DNA of 43,566 nt, from contig JASWJB010000346.1 of the NCBI GenBank assembly GCA_032433595.1, forward strand, positions 1 through 43,566, given 5' to 3'. Of the stretch, positions 33,101-43,566 are shown in pieces. Each line of letters begins with the position of its first letter. The stretch's first letter is position 1. This DNA comes from Conoideocrella luteorostrata (Eukaryota; Ascomycota; Sordariomycetes; Hypocreales; Clavicipitaceae). The notes beneath the pieces were generated by a model. That model saw only the letters and a program-made list of their open reading frames with translations. It had not been told where the DNA came from and made no database searches. The position numbers and the translations under genes were made by a program.

Positions 33101-33938
33101 AGTGATGGTGGCGCGTGGTAGTGACGCTGCCTACTACTAATATAAATATAACTGTTGATTAGTATTTGTACTGATGTAATGGTGCACCAATGTGCCGTGT
33201 GCGTCGTTACGTTGATGTAGAGACGAGGGTCCTTTAGATAGAATGTTGAAGGTTTAAAAATTGGGAGGCCCGAAAAGTGCCAAGTAACTAACTAGCTAGA
33301 GGACCGCCAGCCTGTGTGGTACTGATTGGTTTAGGGCCAGGATGAGCTACGGCATTCGGAAAGTCCACTCCGCAGCGCTGGCCATAACTCGCACCTTGCA
33401 TGTACCCCCTGCAGCGTGCGTCTGCTGCAACTAGAGCATTGTACTGTAATTACTGTAAATGTTTTTTTTTCTTGTAATGCAATGCTTCGAGTACAATTGA
33501 GAGGGCATCGAAAGGGTATCGAAAGGGCGATACAGGTCAACTAAGAAGAGACATGTTGCACGGTGACACAGTTCACTCGAAGGTTAGGCAGCCGATCGGC
33601 AGCATCCGCCGGTGCTCCCTGCCCCGTCCGCCCATTCGTTGACAGCGCTCCCGACCCCTACCACCGCCACTGAACATATTGATCGAACTGGAGCATCAAC
33701 GTATGATCTCATGACTTTTTTTCCACCCAAAGCTAGCTCCATTCAATTTATACAGTTTTCGAGCTCTCATGACGCCGTCGCTGCGCGCACCTTAATTCCG
33801 TCTCTACACCAACGAACTTGACTGAACAGAGCCTGTTTTCAGCTGCTCGAAAGCTTCAAACCGCCACGCCAGCTGCATTGGCAACCTTGTGACCCCCTTT
33901 GCATGCACAGCATCTGCTGAACTACCGAAACATTGTCC
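33101..33938. other. Shared promoter region of YAF9 and COQ11
   Basis: 838 bp between the two divergent start codons. Contains short T runs and CT-rich stretches typical of fungal promoters. No gene seen. Confidence 0.6.
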
Positions 33939-34869
33939 ATGGCGGCAGCCGCGAAAAGACTCGTGGTCTGCGGTGGGAGCGGTTTCCTAGGCTCCCGAGT
34001 CTGCAAATATGCCGTTGCTAGAGGCTGGGAGGTCACTTCTATAAGGTAATTTACTCGAATGAGCAACAGCGCAGAGCTCCCGTATACTGAACCGCCCACG
34101 CAGTCGATCCGGAGAACCCCAGTGGGACGCAGTCACCTCATCACCGCTTCCGCCATCCTGGTCACACAAAGTGACATGGGAACGCGGCGACATCCTCCGC
34201 CCGGTTACGTACGCGCCGCTTCTCAAAGGCGCAGACTATGTTGTCCACAGCATGGGCATCCTCCTAGAGGCAGATTACAAGGGCATCGTGTCCGGTAAAG
34301 AGTCACCACTTACGGGCCTGAAGAAGATGTTTTCTCCCGTCCGGGAGCGAGGCATCAATCCCTTGGACAGGCAATCCGGTGAAGATATCAAGCCTGCTAA
34401 CCCTACTGACCAATTCTCTTACGAGGTCATGAACCGTGACAGTGCTGTCGCCTTGGCCAAGCACGCTGCTGAGGAGAAAGCCAGTGCCTTCTGCTACATA
34501 TCAGCTTCTGCCGGCGCGCCGGTCATGCCCCCTCGGTATATTACGACAAAGAGACAGGCGGAAATTGCTATTGAGAATAACTTTCCCGAGATGAGGGGCG
34601 TGTTTATGAGACCTCCGTTTATGTACGACAGTTCACGGAAAGTGACGATGGGTTTGGCGGCCATGGCTGGTGCGGGAGCTCTATTCACCAGACTGACTGG
34701 GAATTATCTCAAGGATTTCATGGGTGCCGCTGGTACCTCACCTCTCCAGGTAGAAGTAGTTGCGGAGGCCGTCGTCGAGGCATTGAGTGACGAGGCTATC
34801 AAGGGACCGGTGGAAAGGGCACAGATCGAGGAACTCGCAAACAAGGGATGGAGAAAATCCATGTTGTAA
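33939..34869 (+). CDS. Coq11-like mitochondrial NAD(P)-binding protein (SDR)
   Basis: Two exons, 33939-34045 and 34104-34869 (intron 58 bp; the junction completes AGT in TSISRSG), giving 290 residues. Atypical short-chain dehydrogenase with an N-terminal Rossmann fold: LVVCGGSGFLGSRVCKYA carries the GxxGxxG motif. Further features: VTWERGDILRP, ADYVVHSMGILLEADYKG, AFCYISASAGAP and PPRYITTKRQAE in the place of the YxxxK region, and EMRGVFMRPPFMYD. It resembles yeast Coq11 (YLR290C), a mitochondrial protein linked to coenzyme Q synthesis and the CoQ synthome. Catalytic activity is not established for the family and is not claimed here. Divergent from YAF9 and convergent with SYF2, with 144 bp between stops. 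Confidence 0.88.
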
Positions 34870-35013
34870 TATGTTATGCACACCTCTCAATACTGATGGA
34901 GGTCGAAAAATGACGGAACTCGCTAGACTGTACAATAACAACAAACTCCCGAAAACGCATCCGGATATAAGCAAAGGTGTTTTCCATCCGCCTTCTATAG
35001 ACTCCATAGTTTT

Positions 35014-35805
35014 TCATATCATCGTGCCTCTCTCGAAACTGTCCCGAATATCAGAGGTGTACTTGTCGTAGAACCGCGCGAGTTTCATGTTGAACTGCTT
35101 GTTCTTCTCGTTGATGTACGTGATATCGCCATCCTCGCCGTTCTTCGCCATCCTCTCCTTGCGTTTCTTCAACCTCTGCTCTTCGGCTCGTCGCAAATCC
35201 GCCACCAACCGATCCACGGACGCCTTATCCGGCTTACTCTGCGTAAACGTTGTAGAATCCGCCGTGGAGTAGAACGACCCGTCCTTGTCCACGGCGATGA
35301 GCTCGCCATCTTCCGTCTCGACAATATCCAGGCCTCCCGATGCTGCTGCCTTTTCGATAGCCGCCATCTTTTGCTTCTCATACCCTTCCATATCCGGAGC
35401 GATATTCTTCAGCTGCCGCTTGTAGATCTTGTTGCTCTCCTGATGGGGGTCTCTGAACAGGTTGTTGTCGCGATGTGCCGCCCGTTTCTTCTTGCGCTTG
35501 TCCCACTTCTCGCTCTCGTCCACGGTCCAATCCCATGCGCGCTTGCGCTCAAAGTCCTCGCCGGCTTCTTCGACCTCTGCCTTTAAGAGTTTGTGCGCTG
35601 CGATATCTTGTTTGCGTTGCAGAGCGGTAAGCTGTGACTGGTCGGTGCCTAGTCTCTGCGACTCTCTGGTTGCTTCTTTCAGATTTGATTCGGAGGATGT
35701 CTTGGCTCGGGCTTGGAGCGCTTTGAAGCGAGCCATGCGGTCTTGTGCTTTTGTTGGGCCATTGCTACTTGAGCTGCTTGCTGTTGTGTCTGGGGGGGGA
35801 GTCAT
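35014..35805 (-). CDS. Pre-mRNA splicing factor Syf2
   Basis: Single-exon frame of 263 residues from the ATG at 35805. Syf2 belongs to the Prp19-associated (NTC) complex of the active spliceosome. Visible family blocks: MARFKALQARAKTS near the N-terminus, RKRAWDWTVDESEKWDKR (the WxW-containing core), NIAPDMEGYEKQK, and the C-terminal EERMAKNG-like/ITYINEKNKQFNMKLARFYDKYT block. It is highly charged and helical, normal length. The frame continues upstream to 35928, but that 41-residue extension has no family support and overlaps a TACTCCGTA motif at 35866, so 35805 is preferred. Divergent from the uncharacterised gene at 36532. Confidence 0.95.
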   Translation of the reverse strand: MTPPPDTTASSSSSNGPTKAQDRMARFKALQARAKTSSESNLKEATRESQRLGTDQSQLTALQRKQDIAAHKLLKAEVEEAGEDFERKRAWDWTVDESEKWDKRKKKRAAHRDNNLFRDPHQESNKIYKRQLKNIAPDMEGYEKQKMAAIEKAAASGGLDIVETEDGELIAVDKDGSFYSTADSTTFTQSKPDKASVDRLVADLRRAEEQRLKKRKERMAKNGEDGDITYINEKNKQFNMKLARFYDKYTSDIRDSFERGTMI

Positions 35806-36531
35806 TTTGATGTTCGCTGTTGTCCTTTGCAGTGACTGAAGATATAGCATGGGACTTGTATGGAGTACTCCGTAGGTTAAAATGTATTGGGTGTAGACAA
35901 TTACCATGAGAATATCCATAAACAGCAATGATCTTCATTTTGACACGTGCGATGTCAGGTGATCTTCAACCAAATCGAGACTCCAACCACTTTAGAACTT
36001 ACTTGTAAGCCCACCTATGGTAAATGAATTTGTTTTCTGTGAAAAAGGTGTTAGAAAACTAAGTGTCGAATCTAAATTTTAATGGCAGTTGCATGTGCAT
36101 ATCATGATGTTGTAATAGCGATGTTGATTGCAAATAATCATCGGATAACTACCAGATCTTCACATTTGACGACCCACTCCACTGTCCCCGTCCGACTGTA
36201 GTTAGTAAACTAGCAAAAGAACGCCCCAGACAGCCTAAACTATAGTGGATGCTGGCAAACATTCAGGGACAGGGTCCACTAGATCTCGCGGAATTGGAGT
36301 TGGCTTATCCCCCGAGCATCCCCTGGAGCATCCCCAGCATCTCGTCCGGCGTGGGGTCGCGTGTCCGCATAACGAACGACCACCTCATCTCACGATCACC
36401 TCCCGCCGCACGGAGTACACTTTGGGCAAAACACACCCGGCTCATCACAATGCCTTCTTCATGATCTTCACGAGGCCAAGAAAGCGCCGTAGAAACTCTC
36501 CATAACCTTAGCGTATACTCAAGTTCCCATT
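35806..36531. other. Shared promoter region of SYF2 and the 559-residue gene
   Basis: 726 bp between divergent starts. Contains one TACTCCGTA copy at 35866 and a CACGGAGTAC partial copy near 36410. A short direct echo (GAGCATCCCC) occurs twice near 36313-36335. No gene seen. Confidence 0.55.
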
Positions 36532-38211
36532 ATGATACGCACTGCAGTTCCCCGAGCGCAGCAGCTGCCAAAGGCTGACCTCAGCCCGGGATCACACCAA
36601 CGCCGTTTCAAGAGCTTCGTCAAAAGAGTCGACAAGAACAACGAGGTCTACTACACGCTAGCCAAGAATGGGCTTGCCAGAAACCCCGATCCCAACAGGA
36701 CTTATAGGTTCTTTGAGATGCCAAACCTGCTGCTGGATCTGGATGCCGAGGGGACTCGCCAAGTGCGCTCGTTTGATGATGAGGATGAGCAGTCCATGAA
36801 GATAAAGTGGGCGGAGGTGCCTAAACGGACTGCTGTTAAGGCTCAATTGAAGGGCTTTGAGGAGCAGGTTCGTAAATCAAGGCAGAAAGCACATGATATT
36901 TTATCGTCGCCGACGAATGTTTGGCGGATTACTCCTCATGATGTCGTCTCCGCAGCCCTTCATGGAGGATCGGCCGTCCAAAGAACATCAGCAAGAGAAT
37001 CTATTCCACGCGCCAGGGCCGATGGAGCAAAAACCACCGATGTCCCACACAAGCAAGTAGGGTTCATCGAGAAGATACGTGCTGAAAACGGTATTCCGCC
37101 CCATGCAACCAACGAGGACCAACTCCTCCTCCAGTGGATGCTATTGCGGTACAAAAGTCTACAGCGTTCATATCCTTCTTCTTCTTCAAAGCGCAAACAG
37201 GCGGCGCCATCGCCATTGCAGCTCGCGCAAGCCCTCAAAATACAATCATCTCTCACAGGTATTCGACGATTAGTATTCCAGTGCCTCGCTGCTGGCACCA
37301 AATTAAGCAGCTTCCAAAATGAGACCAAATCTGATGCCGCCATGCTGCCTAGCTACATACGCGATGCATGCGCGCGCATCGTGAGCGAATCGCCAACCAA
37401 TCGCAACCTCCGTGTAGAGACTCTCACATTTCTTGGAAACCTATCAGAACGACTTTCATCGATCGGTGAACATCTTGGGCCCGTCCTGTGCGGCTTGGCA
37501 TTGAAGCTCGCCGCAGAAATTGGCTCACTTGAAGCAACATCAGAATGGTTGAATCGAAGCCACCACACTTGTGAGCCGTCCGACCAACAACAGAATCTAT
37601 TACTGGAAGATGTGCTATCGGCAACCACTTCCTTGCAGCTTACTTTGAAAAGCCATGGCAGTCTCGTGAAGGTGCCCGATATCGCACAACGCCAGCTCCT
37701 CTTCCAACTACTGACAGGAATTGACGAACACAACAGACTGGCCACAGGCTCCCTCAGGACCTTTGTTAGTCGCCTCATCAAGGCTGATAATAACGCACGC
37801 GCTGCAGAGTTACAGCTCAAGCTCTACACAGCCTACATCACACTGTTGGGACAACTTGGCGCAGGAAGAACACTCTGGAAGGAATGGAGAGAACTTTCTT
37901 CCCCGCAATCTACGCGTACTATGCTTGAGAAGGATGCTGGCATTGCGCTTGTTTTTGGCGCAGCTTTGAAACAAGCCGTTCACGCCATGCCCGGATCTAA
38001 TGACGAGCTCTCCCAAGACGGCAACCTGGATGAGTATGTGACCATGGATTATCACGCCATCGAGATGCATGATGCCGATGCTTGGCGAGCAGATATCTCC
38101 GACACCGCGAAATATGTACCTGATGTTGCAACATGCCGATCGACCTTGGATCTACCACTTGAGGCGTGTGTCAAAAGCATCAAGGCGTGGGGCACTCAAA
38201 ATCCAGCATGA
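36532..38211 (+). CDS. Uncharacterised, probably mitochondrial protein
   Basis: Single-exon frame of 559 residues from an ATG. I do not recognise a named family. The first ~30 residues (MIRTAVPRAQQLPKADL, then HQRRFKSFVKR) are rich in Arg/Lys and lack acidic residues apart from one Asp, as in a mitochondrial targeting peptide. A conserved-looking block follows (NNEVYYTLAKNGLARNPDPN, FFEMPNLLLDLDAEG). The region from about 195 on is mostly predicted helix, with segments such as NEDQLLLQWMLLRYKSLQR, SLTGIRRLVFQCLAAG and LTFLGNLSERLSSIG reminiscent of helical-repeat proteins, but no PPR or TPR consensus is evident. A fungal mitochondrial RNA- or translation-related factor is a guess only. Composition and lack of stops support it being a real gene. 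Confidence 0.8.
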   Translation: MIRTAVPRAQQLPKADLSPGSHQRRFKSFVKRVDKNNEVYYTLAKNGLARNPDPNRTYRFFEMPNLLLDLDAEGTRQVRSFDDEDEQSMKIKWAEVPKRTAVKAQLKGFEEQVRKSRQKAHDILSSPTNVWRITPHDVVSAALHGGSAVQRTSARESIPRARADGAKTTDVPHKQVGFIEKIRAENGIPPHATNEDQLLLQWMLLRYKSLQRSYPSSSSKRKQAAPSPLQLAQALKIQSSLTGIRRLVFQCLAAGTKLSSFQNETKSDAAMLPSYIRDACARIVSESPTNRNLRVETLTFLGNLSERLSSIGEHLGPVLCGLALKLAAEIGSLEATSEWLNRSHHTCEPSDQQQNLLLEDVLSATTSLQLTLKSHGSLVKVPDIAQRQLLFQLLTGIDEHNRLATGSLRTFVSRLIKADNNARAAELQLKLYTAYITLLGQLGAGRTLWKEWRELSSPQSTRTMLEKDAGIALVFGAALKQAVHAMPGSNDELSQDGNLDEYVTMDYHAIEMHDADAWRADISDTAKYVPDVATCRSTLDLPLEACVKSIKAWGTQNPA

Positions 38212-40051
38212 TTGCGGGAAAGTGTCGTTGGCAAAGATGCTCGGAAAGGAAGGCAGTCGGATAATGCATAAGCTCGTCTGTTTGTCTTTATTTTTGGCAC
38301 GCTGGCTGCTGTCCGCCGATTTTATACCGCAGCTTCGGATGGGAGCTAGCAGAAGTACATGAGTAGTCACCTCCAATAGCATCTAGTAGATACTGTCTAA
38401 AACAAACATTGTAATACTGGTCCTGGTATCTCTCGTCGCGTCAGCCTCAGGTCCCTTCTTGGCCGGGTATCAGACTAGGTCAGACGGAGCAGGTTCTACG
38501 GCACGCGGGTGAATTTCATGGCAACATCTATAATTGTCTTTTTTCGATAGCTTGCATGATTTGGGTATGGCAATCCGTACGGTTAAGCAGTGTGGAGTGC
38601 TTCTCACGCCCGAAATCAGGCCGACTCCCACCGCAAATTTATTCTTTCATACTAGTTGGACAAATGGAATGATAGAAGTCGTCTGCTCAATTGAACGATA
38701 TATCATAGGCTATTATGTTTCCGATCGTTTGGCGGTCACGGTATCGGGAAGCCATAGAAATTGGTGCGGGCGGCCGCCCCATGTTCAACTCACCGACGCA
38801 AGTAGAAGTAGGGCTTGGATCAAATTCGACGGATCGGCTGGGCCATGCATCTCCAAGCGTATTTGCATGATCTTGCATCATTTCCCAAGTCATTTCTGAA
38901 TCCCAGCGCAAGAAAGCGACTGTTTGTGACTAAAGTAGTTGCCGGCCGTGCCGTCTCTGTAATTTCTATGAACAAAGTATTACGTTTATGATGGGCCCCG
39001 ATTGCCCATCTACCCGCACTTATGGATACAACCTGGGGCCCCAGACTCCTTCTCTTGGTGTCTGGAACTTCACGGCCCCATTGGCGTTTTCTCTTGGCTA
39101 GCTGCAGAAAGATGATCAATGGACCAGGTCCTGCGTGGTCTGTTGAAAAATTCTACCATAGCCCTGTCACAAAACGTAATCGAGGCGAGTTCCGCTTCAT
39201 ATCTCGTCTTGTAGAACTCAAAGTTGAAAGCGGGAGTTCATCAGCCCAGCTAGCTTAGAATACGCGAGATGGTTCCACAGTTTAGACTTGATGTCCCTTT
39301 GCTGTAAAAGCCTTCATGTCAGGCGGTGCAGACCAAAGGCACCGCTCGAGGACTAATATTAGCGACACCGCAGCTCACCGTTTGCATAATTGGTTGACCG
39401 TACTGGAGGTGACATCACATGGAAGAGGCTTCTAGGATATAGAGAAGGCAGGCTGTTACACCGCCCCGTCGAATGGAACAAGTGTCATGCCCGTGATGCT
39501 TCAGATGTATGAAAAAACTGCTGTGGGAGTTCGCAGTGGCATCCTCGGTTCTTATTAACCTGCCAATTTCGGGCAATTACATCATCGGCGTCTGGGCCAA
39601 ACCTAACGTTCGTCGGAAAATCCACCGTAACAGACGAAGCATGTTTGGGGTATTTCCGTAAGTGCTGCTCGTCATGCCATGCAGCATGCAAAGCAAACCA
39701 TGGCCCGGTGGATGCTGGACTGCTCATCCGTCCTGTACAAATCACCCTTCGTGTCTTATCAACGAGTCGAGATCCGAGCATTTTTTCCAGGTATGACTCA
39801 GCTGCTGCCCAGATGCCACCAATTTCAATTGACCTCAGACGCGAGCAGCCCCACGCCGAGCAAGTCCAACCAGGTAACTAGCAAGGGGGATTGAACAAGC
39901 CGACGATATCCACAAACGGCTCCTTAGACAGGACGGAACCAAAGTTGAAATTTTCAGACATCAAATACAACAGGACACCTGCCGTGTGCGTCCAGGAGCA
40001 GGGAGTGTGAGGCCAATGACCAGAAGCCAGGAGAAAAATTTTCTTTCCTAA

Positions 40052-40080
40052 TTTCGCTTTCGCAGGGATAGAAAGCGAAA
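40052..40080. repeat. Perfect 10-bp inverted repeat, 9-nt loop
   Basis: TTTCGCTTTC at 40052-40061 pairs with GAAAGCGAAA at 40071-40080. Could be a hairpin or a dimeric protein site. No neighbouring gene suggests a role. Confidence 0.65.
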
Positions 40081-42287
40081 CGTAAGAGGCTAATTCAGAT
40101 CGAATTGCAAGGTGCCAAAGCTTAGCGGCTGTCGGGCGTTGGTTGGCTCTTTGAGATTGATAACCAACAACCTCATTTTGTGGACGGCAGAGTCAGTGCT
40201 CTGGGCTAGGGCGACCGCGTGGTACCCTGATGACTCCATTACTGGCTGAGCGAAGTTACACAGAGAATAACGCCAAAACGCTGCGGCGACGAGTGACGAC
40301 TGCCTGAAGAGAGGCGTGCCAGAGCAGTGACAGGTCCGGACTTCCGAGCCGCTGTGGAGTCTTCCACGGACCTGTCCTTATGTCCTTGTGTCCTTCACAG
40401 CCATCGATCCATATTGTACGGAGTAGTTGGTAGACTTGTAAACCGGCCGGTCGAGTCGGTCTGGGTGGCCAAATGCGGATTCCCGTGCTGGTTAATTGTC
40501 ATGTGCGAACCGACTGACACAGGCTTGACTGGGTACGAATCTTGCTCCCATGCAAGCGTTGTACATTGTACAGTATAACTGCTACCCCGTGCAGTAGGGC
40601 AAGGGGTATAGTAGTGTTCAGCGCTTGGAATGATGTTATGGAAAGAATTTTTTCGCAGTCGCTATTGAGCGTTTGCCCCGTAGTAATACAGGGACCTGAA
40701 AACTTTGATGGACGAGTTGGAGTGACTCAAAAGAAAGAATCCGAGACGCGTGGACAACAATAAGCGTAGTTGTGACCTGGATGGAATGCACTGCACAAAC
40801 AGCAATTGTCTTTCACGGGCGAGATAATCTCGGACAAGGATATCTAGATCTCGGCATTTTCGAAGAGCATTCTTTACTACGTTTATCGTCATCTTCGTCC
40901 GAGGTCCGTATCGTACACCCGGATAAAACAAAGCCGTCACAATGTTCGTCCATCAAGGTCGGGACTTTCAAGAGCCGGGTTGCCTTTGTAGGAGATTTAC
41001 CGAGTTCAACCAATACTTTTCCCGGAGTAGACGAGAAGCACCCTATCTGTAAATGCTGTACCGTATTGCACAAGAGTCGACGTGATCTTAGTATCAGAAC
41101 ACGCAACCGTTTCACGAAAATGGAACAGCTCGCAGATCTATGTTGCCACGCTCGCTATCCGGCGCGTACCTGGGCCCCTGCAGTTCATCATCCGAGGCTG
41201 CTACCTGCAGAGATATAGATAAAACATGGCGCGCAGCAGTTTGATACGGTGAGCTGTCGGTTTTAGCGCTTCGAGGCTGCAAGAGTCCACTTTGCCTCAA
41301 TGTTACGCAATACAGCTCAGGAATGGAGTCTTTTGAGGGAGGCTGTACTGCCGATTAAGCGTCAAGATAAGATAAATGACGACATTGCACAAACCGGTCG
41401 AACCATGCCCATGCCATGTTGGGACCATCGGCTTCCATGCAGTTAACCTTTAATCGTGCCGTGCCAAAGGTAAAGAGAAACGAACTGAGGACTAGGGAAA
41501 CTCAGGTTAAAACAAAAACAGAAATAAAACAAACCGGGGCTTCACAGCGCAAACACTACCTAGCTGAGCGCTTTGTTTTCGCATCTGGTATGAGACATGA
41601 AAATTTTTTCCTCCGGCATAGTTAATAATGGTCTTTTTTCCGGGTTTCAAGGCCACAAAGTTCATTAACTCGACGAAAACGTGCTCTGCGGGCTGGACCA
41701 CATGCAGCTCCAGCAGGTGATGGTTTGAGAAAATTGAACCATCTCTTCTCCGAACTCCGTCCTGTCAAACCCTGTTACAGAGCACGAGTACTCATACGAG
41801 GCCAGAAAGACCTTGAAAGACTGTGGATGGATCGCGGATTGTGGATCGGGGCTTGTGGATTGTGGAGTTCATGCCGTGGGTTCGTGGCGTGGGTCATGGC
41901 CACGGTCACGGTCCAGTCACAGTCGCAATCGCGGTGAACATTTGATGCTTGACAACAGGCTTCGGGCACCGAAATGTCTGGAGACGGAGCACGAGGTTCG
42001 CTCGGCCATACCTGGACTTCATTCCACGCGTTCGAGTCTTCCTACAGCACGGAGTTATTGAGCAGCTACGGCAGGGTTCAAGCTGATCGGTCCTTTGTTT
42101 TCTAGCTTGGCGACGCTAGTTCATCAGGGTTCAGATGCCCGTCATGCACAACACCTGCTTGTCACGGACGCTGATTGATCAGTAGATGGCGTAGCTGCTG
42201 CACCGCCTTGGCCTGAACCTCAGGGCCAGGGCTTCTTCCAGGTCTTCTCTCAGGCTTCTGCCAGGCTTCTCCCACAGCTTGACAGTG

Positions 42288-42349
42288 CAGTATTGTATTA
42301 ATATTGTACGTTATTGAACAATATTGCTGCATATATAATATCAATACTG
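42288..42349. repeat. AT-rich inverted repeat
   Basis: CAGTATTG (42288-42295) and CAATACTG (42342-42349) are exact reverse complements. Between them lies an AT-rich stretch containing ACAATATTG. A longer imperfect pairing is possible. Confidence 0.4.
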
Positions 42350-43566
42350 TATCTATGGTATAATTGGTTACTGTGCCCCTTCTTGTCTGGACACTAACTT
42401 TGATTTTTCAGGTATAGTAGGCCAGACCGCTTCGGACGAGATGGCCCAGCAAATGCTCATGCCGCTAGTTAGCTACTGGAACGGTTCTGTCAACATTCAC
42501 AAGAACGGGGTTTGCGGGATAACTGATGGTGCAACACAATAAATACATGGGTTTGTAGTCCCCCCCCTCATGGTCGGTCATCTGTTATTGACCCCCTCCC
42601 CGCTCCATGACAGGTCGAGACAGGCAGGTCATGTCATGTCTTGTGTGGGCTTTCCTCGTTGTTTGTCGTTGAGCATGTTGAGCATGTTGAGATGGAGTCA
42701 ATTGTTTCAATATTACGGAGTACTTAAGCTTATGTACCTAATAATGCCCGAACGCCCACTTGCGATGGCGATGTGACAAGAACCATACTAGCCAGTCATA
42801 TCACTTCTACAAATTACTGACTGAGTCGTCAAAATTATTGGCATGACCAACCTCGCATCTACAAAATAACGTGTAAGTAGGTTGAGGCCAACCCCGGCCC
42901 ATGCTGCCAGGCTCATGCCCCTCAGTGTTCCTTTGGGCTTCCGTCGTGGGACTCGCATGTTGGCCAGGATTCATTGCACAATATCTGGGCACGGCTTGTT
43001 TCCGCTGTCGCCATTATCTGCCTCTCTGTTGCGATACAATACTGTACTGTCCTATGTAGTAGACTGACTCCCTTCCACCCCACTGTTAAGTACGTGTTGT
43101 TCGATTTCCCCACTCATCTTTGTGCCTGGCATTGGCAAGGATAGTTCATGCCTACGATCTGCATCCGCTGATGGTGAATTGGACGCCGTTCTGGCGGAGT
43201 TGGCGGCATCTCGCCGAAATATGAGCAGGTACCGTTTTATGCATTGTATTATCATGTCTGGTATTATAACTACGGAGTTCTTGCAACGAACCAAAAACCG
43301 TGCTTTGATCTGATCTGTCGTAAAACTGCCCCCCGGCCTGGTGCAATTCTGGGAACATTGGCATGGTAAGGTAAGTACACTGTATATGTGAGGTCAGAGT
43401 GCCGGACGTTCCTTCCTAGTAGCGTCGAAGATATCAAGTTACGTACCTACTTGCTTGGGTACTACGTAGTGTTTCGCTCGTGTTGCCATCATGTTAATTT
43501 TGTATATATTAAACATACTTTCCTCGAAAGCTGCCATCTGGGGACTTCTTTCTTTTTCTGGGGGGG

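Larger units (their letters stand above)
38212..43566. other. 5.3 kb region without a supported gene
   Basis: No frame over 150 codons; the largest (40772-41218) lacks an ATG start and any domain. It contains TACTCCGTAC-type motifs at 40416 and 42714, a perfect 10-bp inverted repeat (40052-40080), GTGGAT-rich and GGTCACGGTC-like degenerate repeats at about 41820-41935, a CAGGCTTCT repeat near 42250-42272, and an AT-rich stretch with CAGTATTG/CAATACTG arms (42288-42349). It ends in a G run. The base composition is not obviously that of RIP-degraded transposons. Confidence 0.5.

Noticed and set aside
35806..35928. N-terminal extension of the SYF2 frame
   Set aside because: No family support and it overlaps a TACTCCGTA motif that is otherwise intergenic; the downstream ATG gives the normal N-terminus.
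40772..41218. 148-codon frame in the right gene-poor region
   Set aside because: Starts with GTG rather than ATG and has no recognisable domain.

Overview
This window is nuclear DNA of a filamentous ascomycete, most likely a Sordariomycete of the order Hypocreales. The genes carry short introns (57-117 bp, one of 536 bp) with GTAAGT/GTACGT-type donors and CTAAC-like branch sites. The families are fungal: HET, Zn2Cys6, NACHT-ankyrin, the ERMES subunit Mdm34, Yaf9, Coq11 and Syf2. I cannot name the species. Both ends of the window are low complexity (CA/TA and A runs at the start, a G run at the end), as at contig edges.

Layout. The left part (0.5-20 kb) looks accessory: a secreted neprosin-type peptidase (-), a secreted large-subunit catalase with six exons (-), a 3.3 kb gene-free spacer carrying many copies of a 10-bp motif (TACTCCGTAC), a HET-domain protein with an Arg-Asp repeat tail (-), a Zn2Cys6 regulator (+) facing a DHA2-type MFS transporter (-), a decayed NACHT-ankyrin NLR-like gene (+), and an intact ankyrin protein (-). 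The right part (21-38 kb) is a block of conserved housekeeping genes: vacuolar nucleoside transporter FUN26 (+), inositol-pentakisphosphate 2-kinase IPK1 (-), ERMES subunit MDM34 (+), chromatin reader YAF9 (-), COQ11 (+), splicing factor SYF2 (-), and a long uncharacterised, probably mitochondrial protein (+). The last 5.3 kb hold no gene I can support.

How the genes relate. The HET protein and the NLR relic belong to the families used in fungal self/non-self recognition; here one is intact and the other broken. The regulator and MFS pair resembles the regulator-plus-exporter part of a secondary-metabolite cluster, but no biosynthetic enzyme lies in the window. The housekeeping genes sit in divergent or convergent pairs (YAF9/COQ11 and SYF2/unknown share promoters; COQ11/SYF2 and FUN26/IPK1 share 3' ends) and do not form one pathway.

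Most notable observations: (1) directly after the YAF9 stop codon the same reading frame stays open for 158 more codons and encodes four copies of a 25-26 residue repeat; (2) the short motif TACTCCGTAC is strongly over-represented and every full copy is intergenic; (3) the zinc-cluster exon junction is a GC-AG intron; (4) the NLR relic has several lesions that can be located; (5) a possible very small spliced gene or relic lies near 20.65-21.02 kb.
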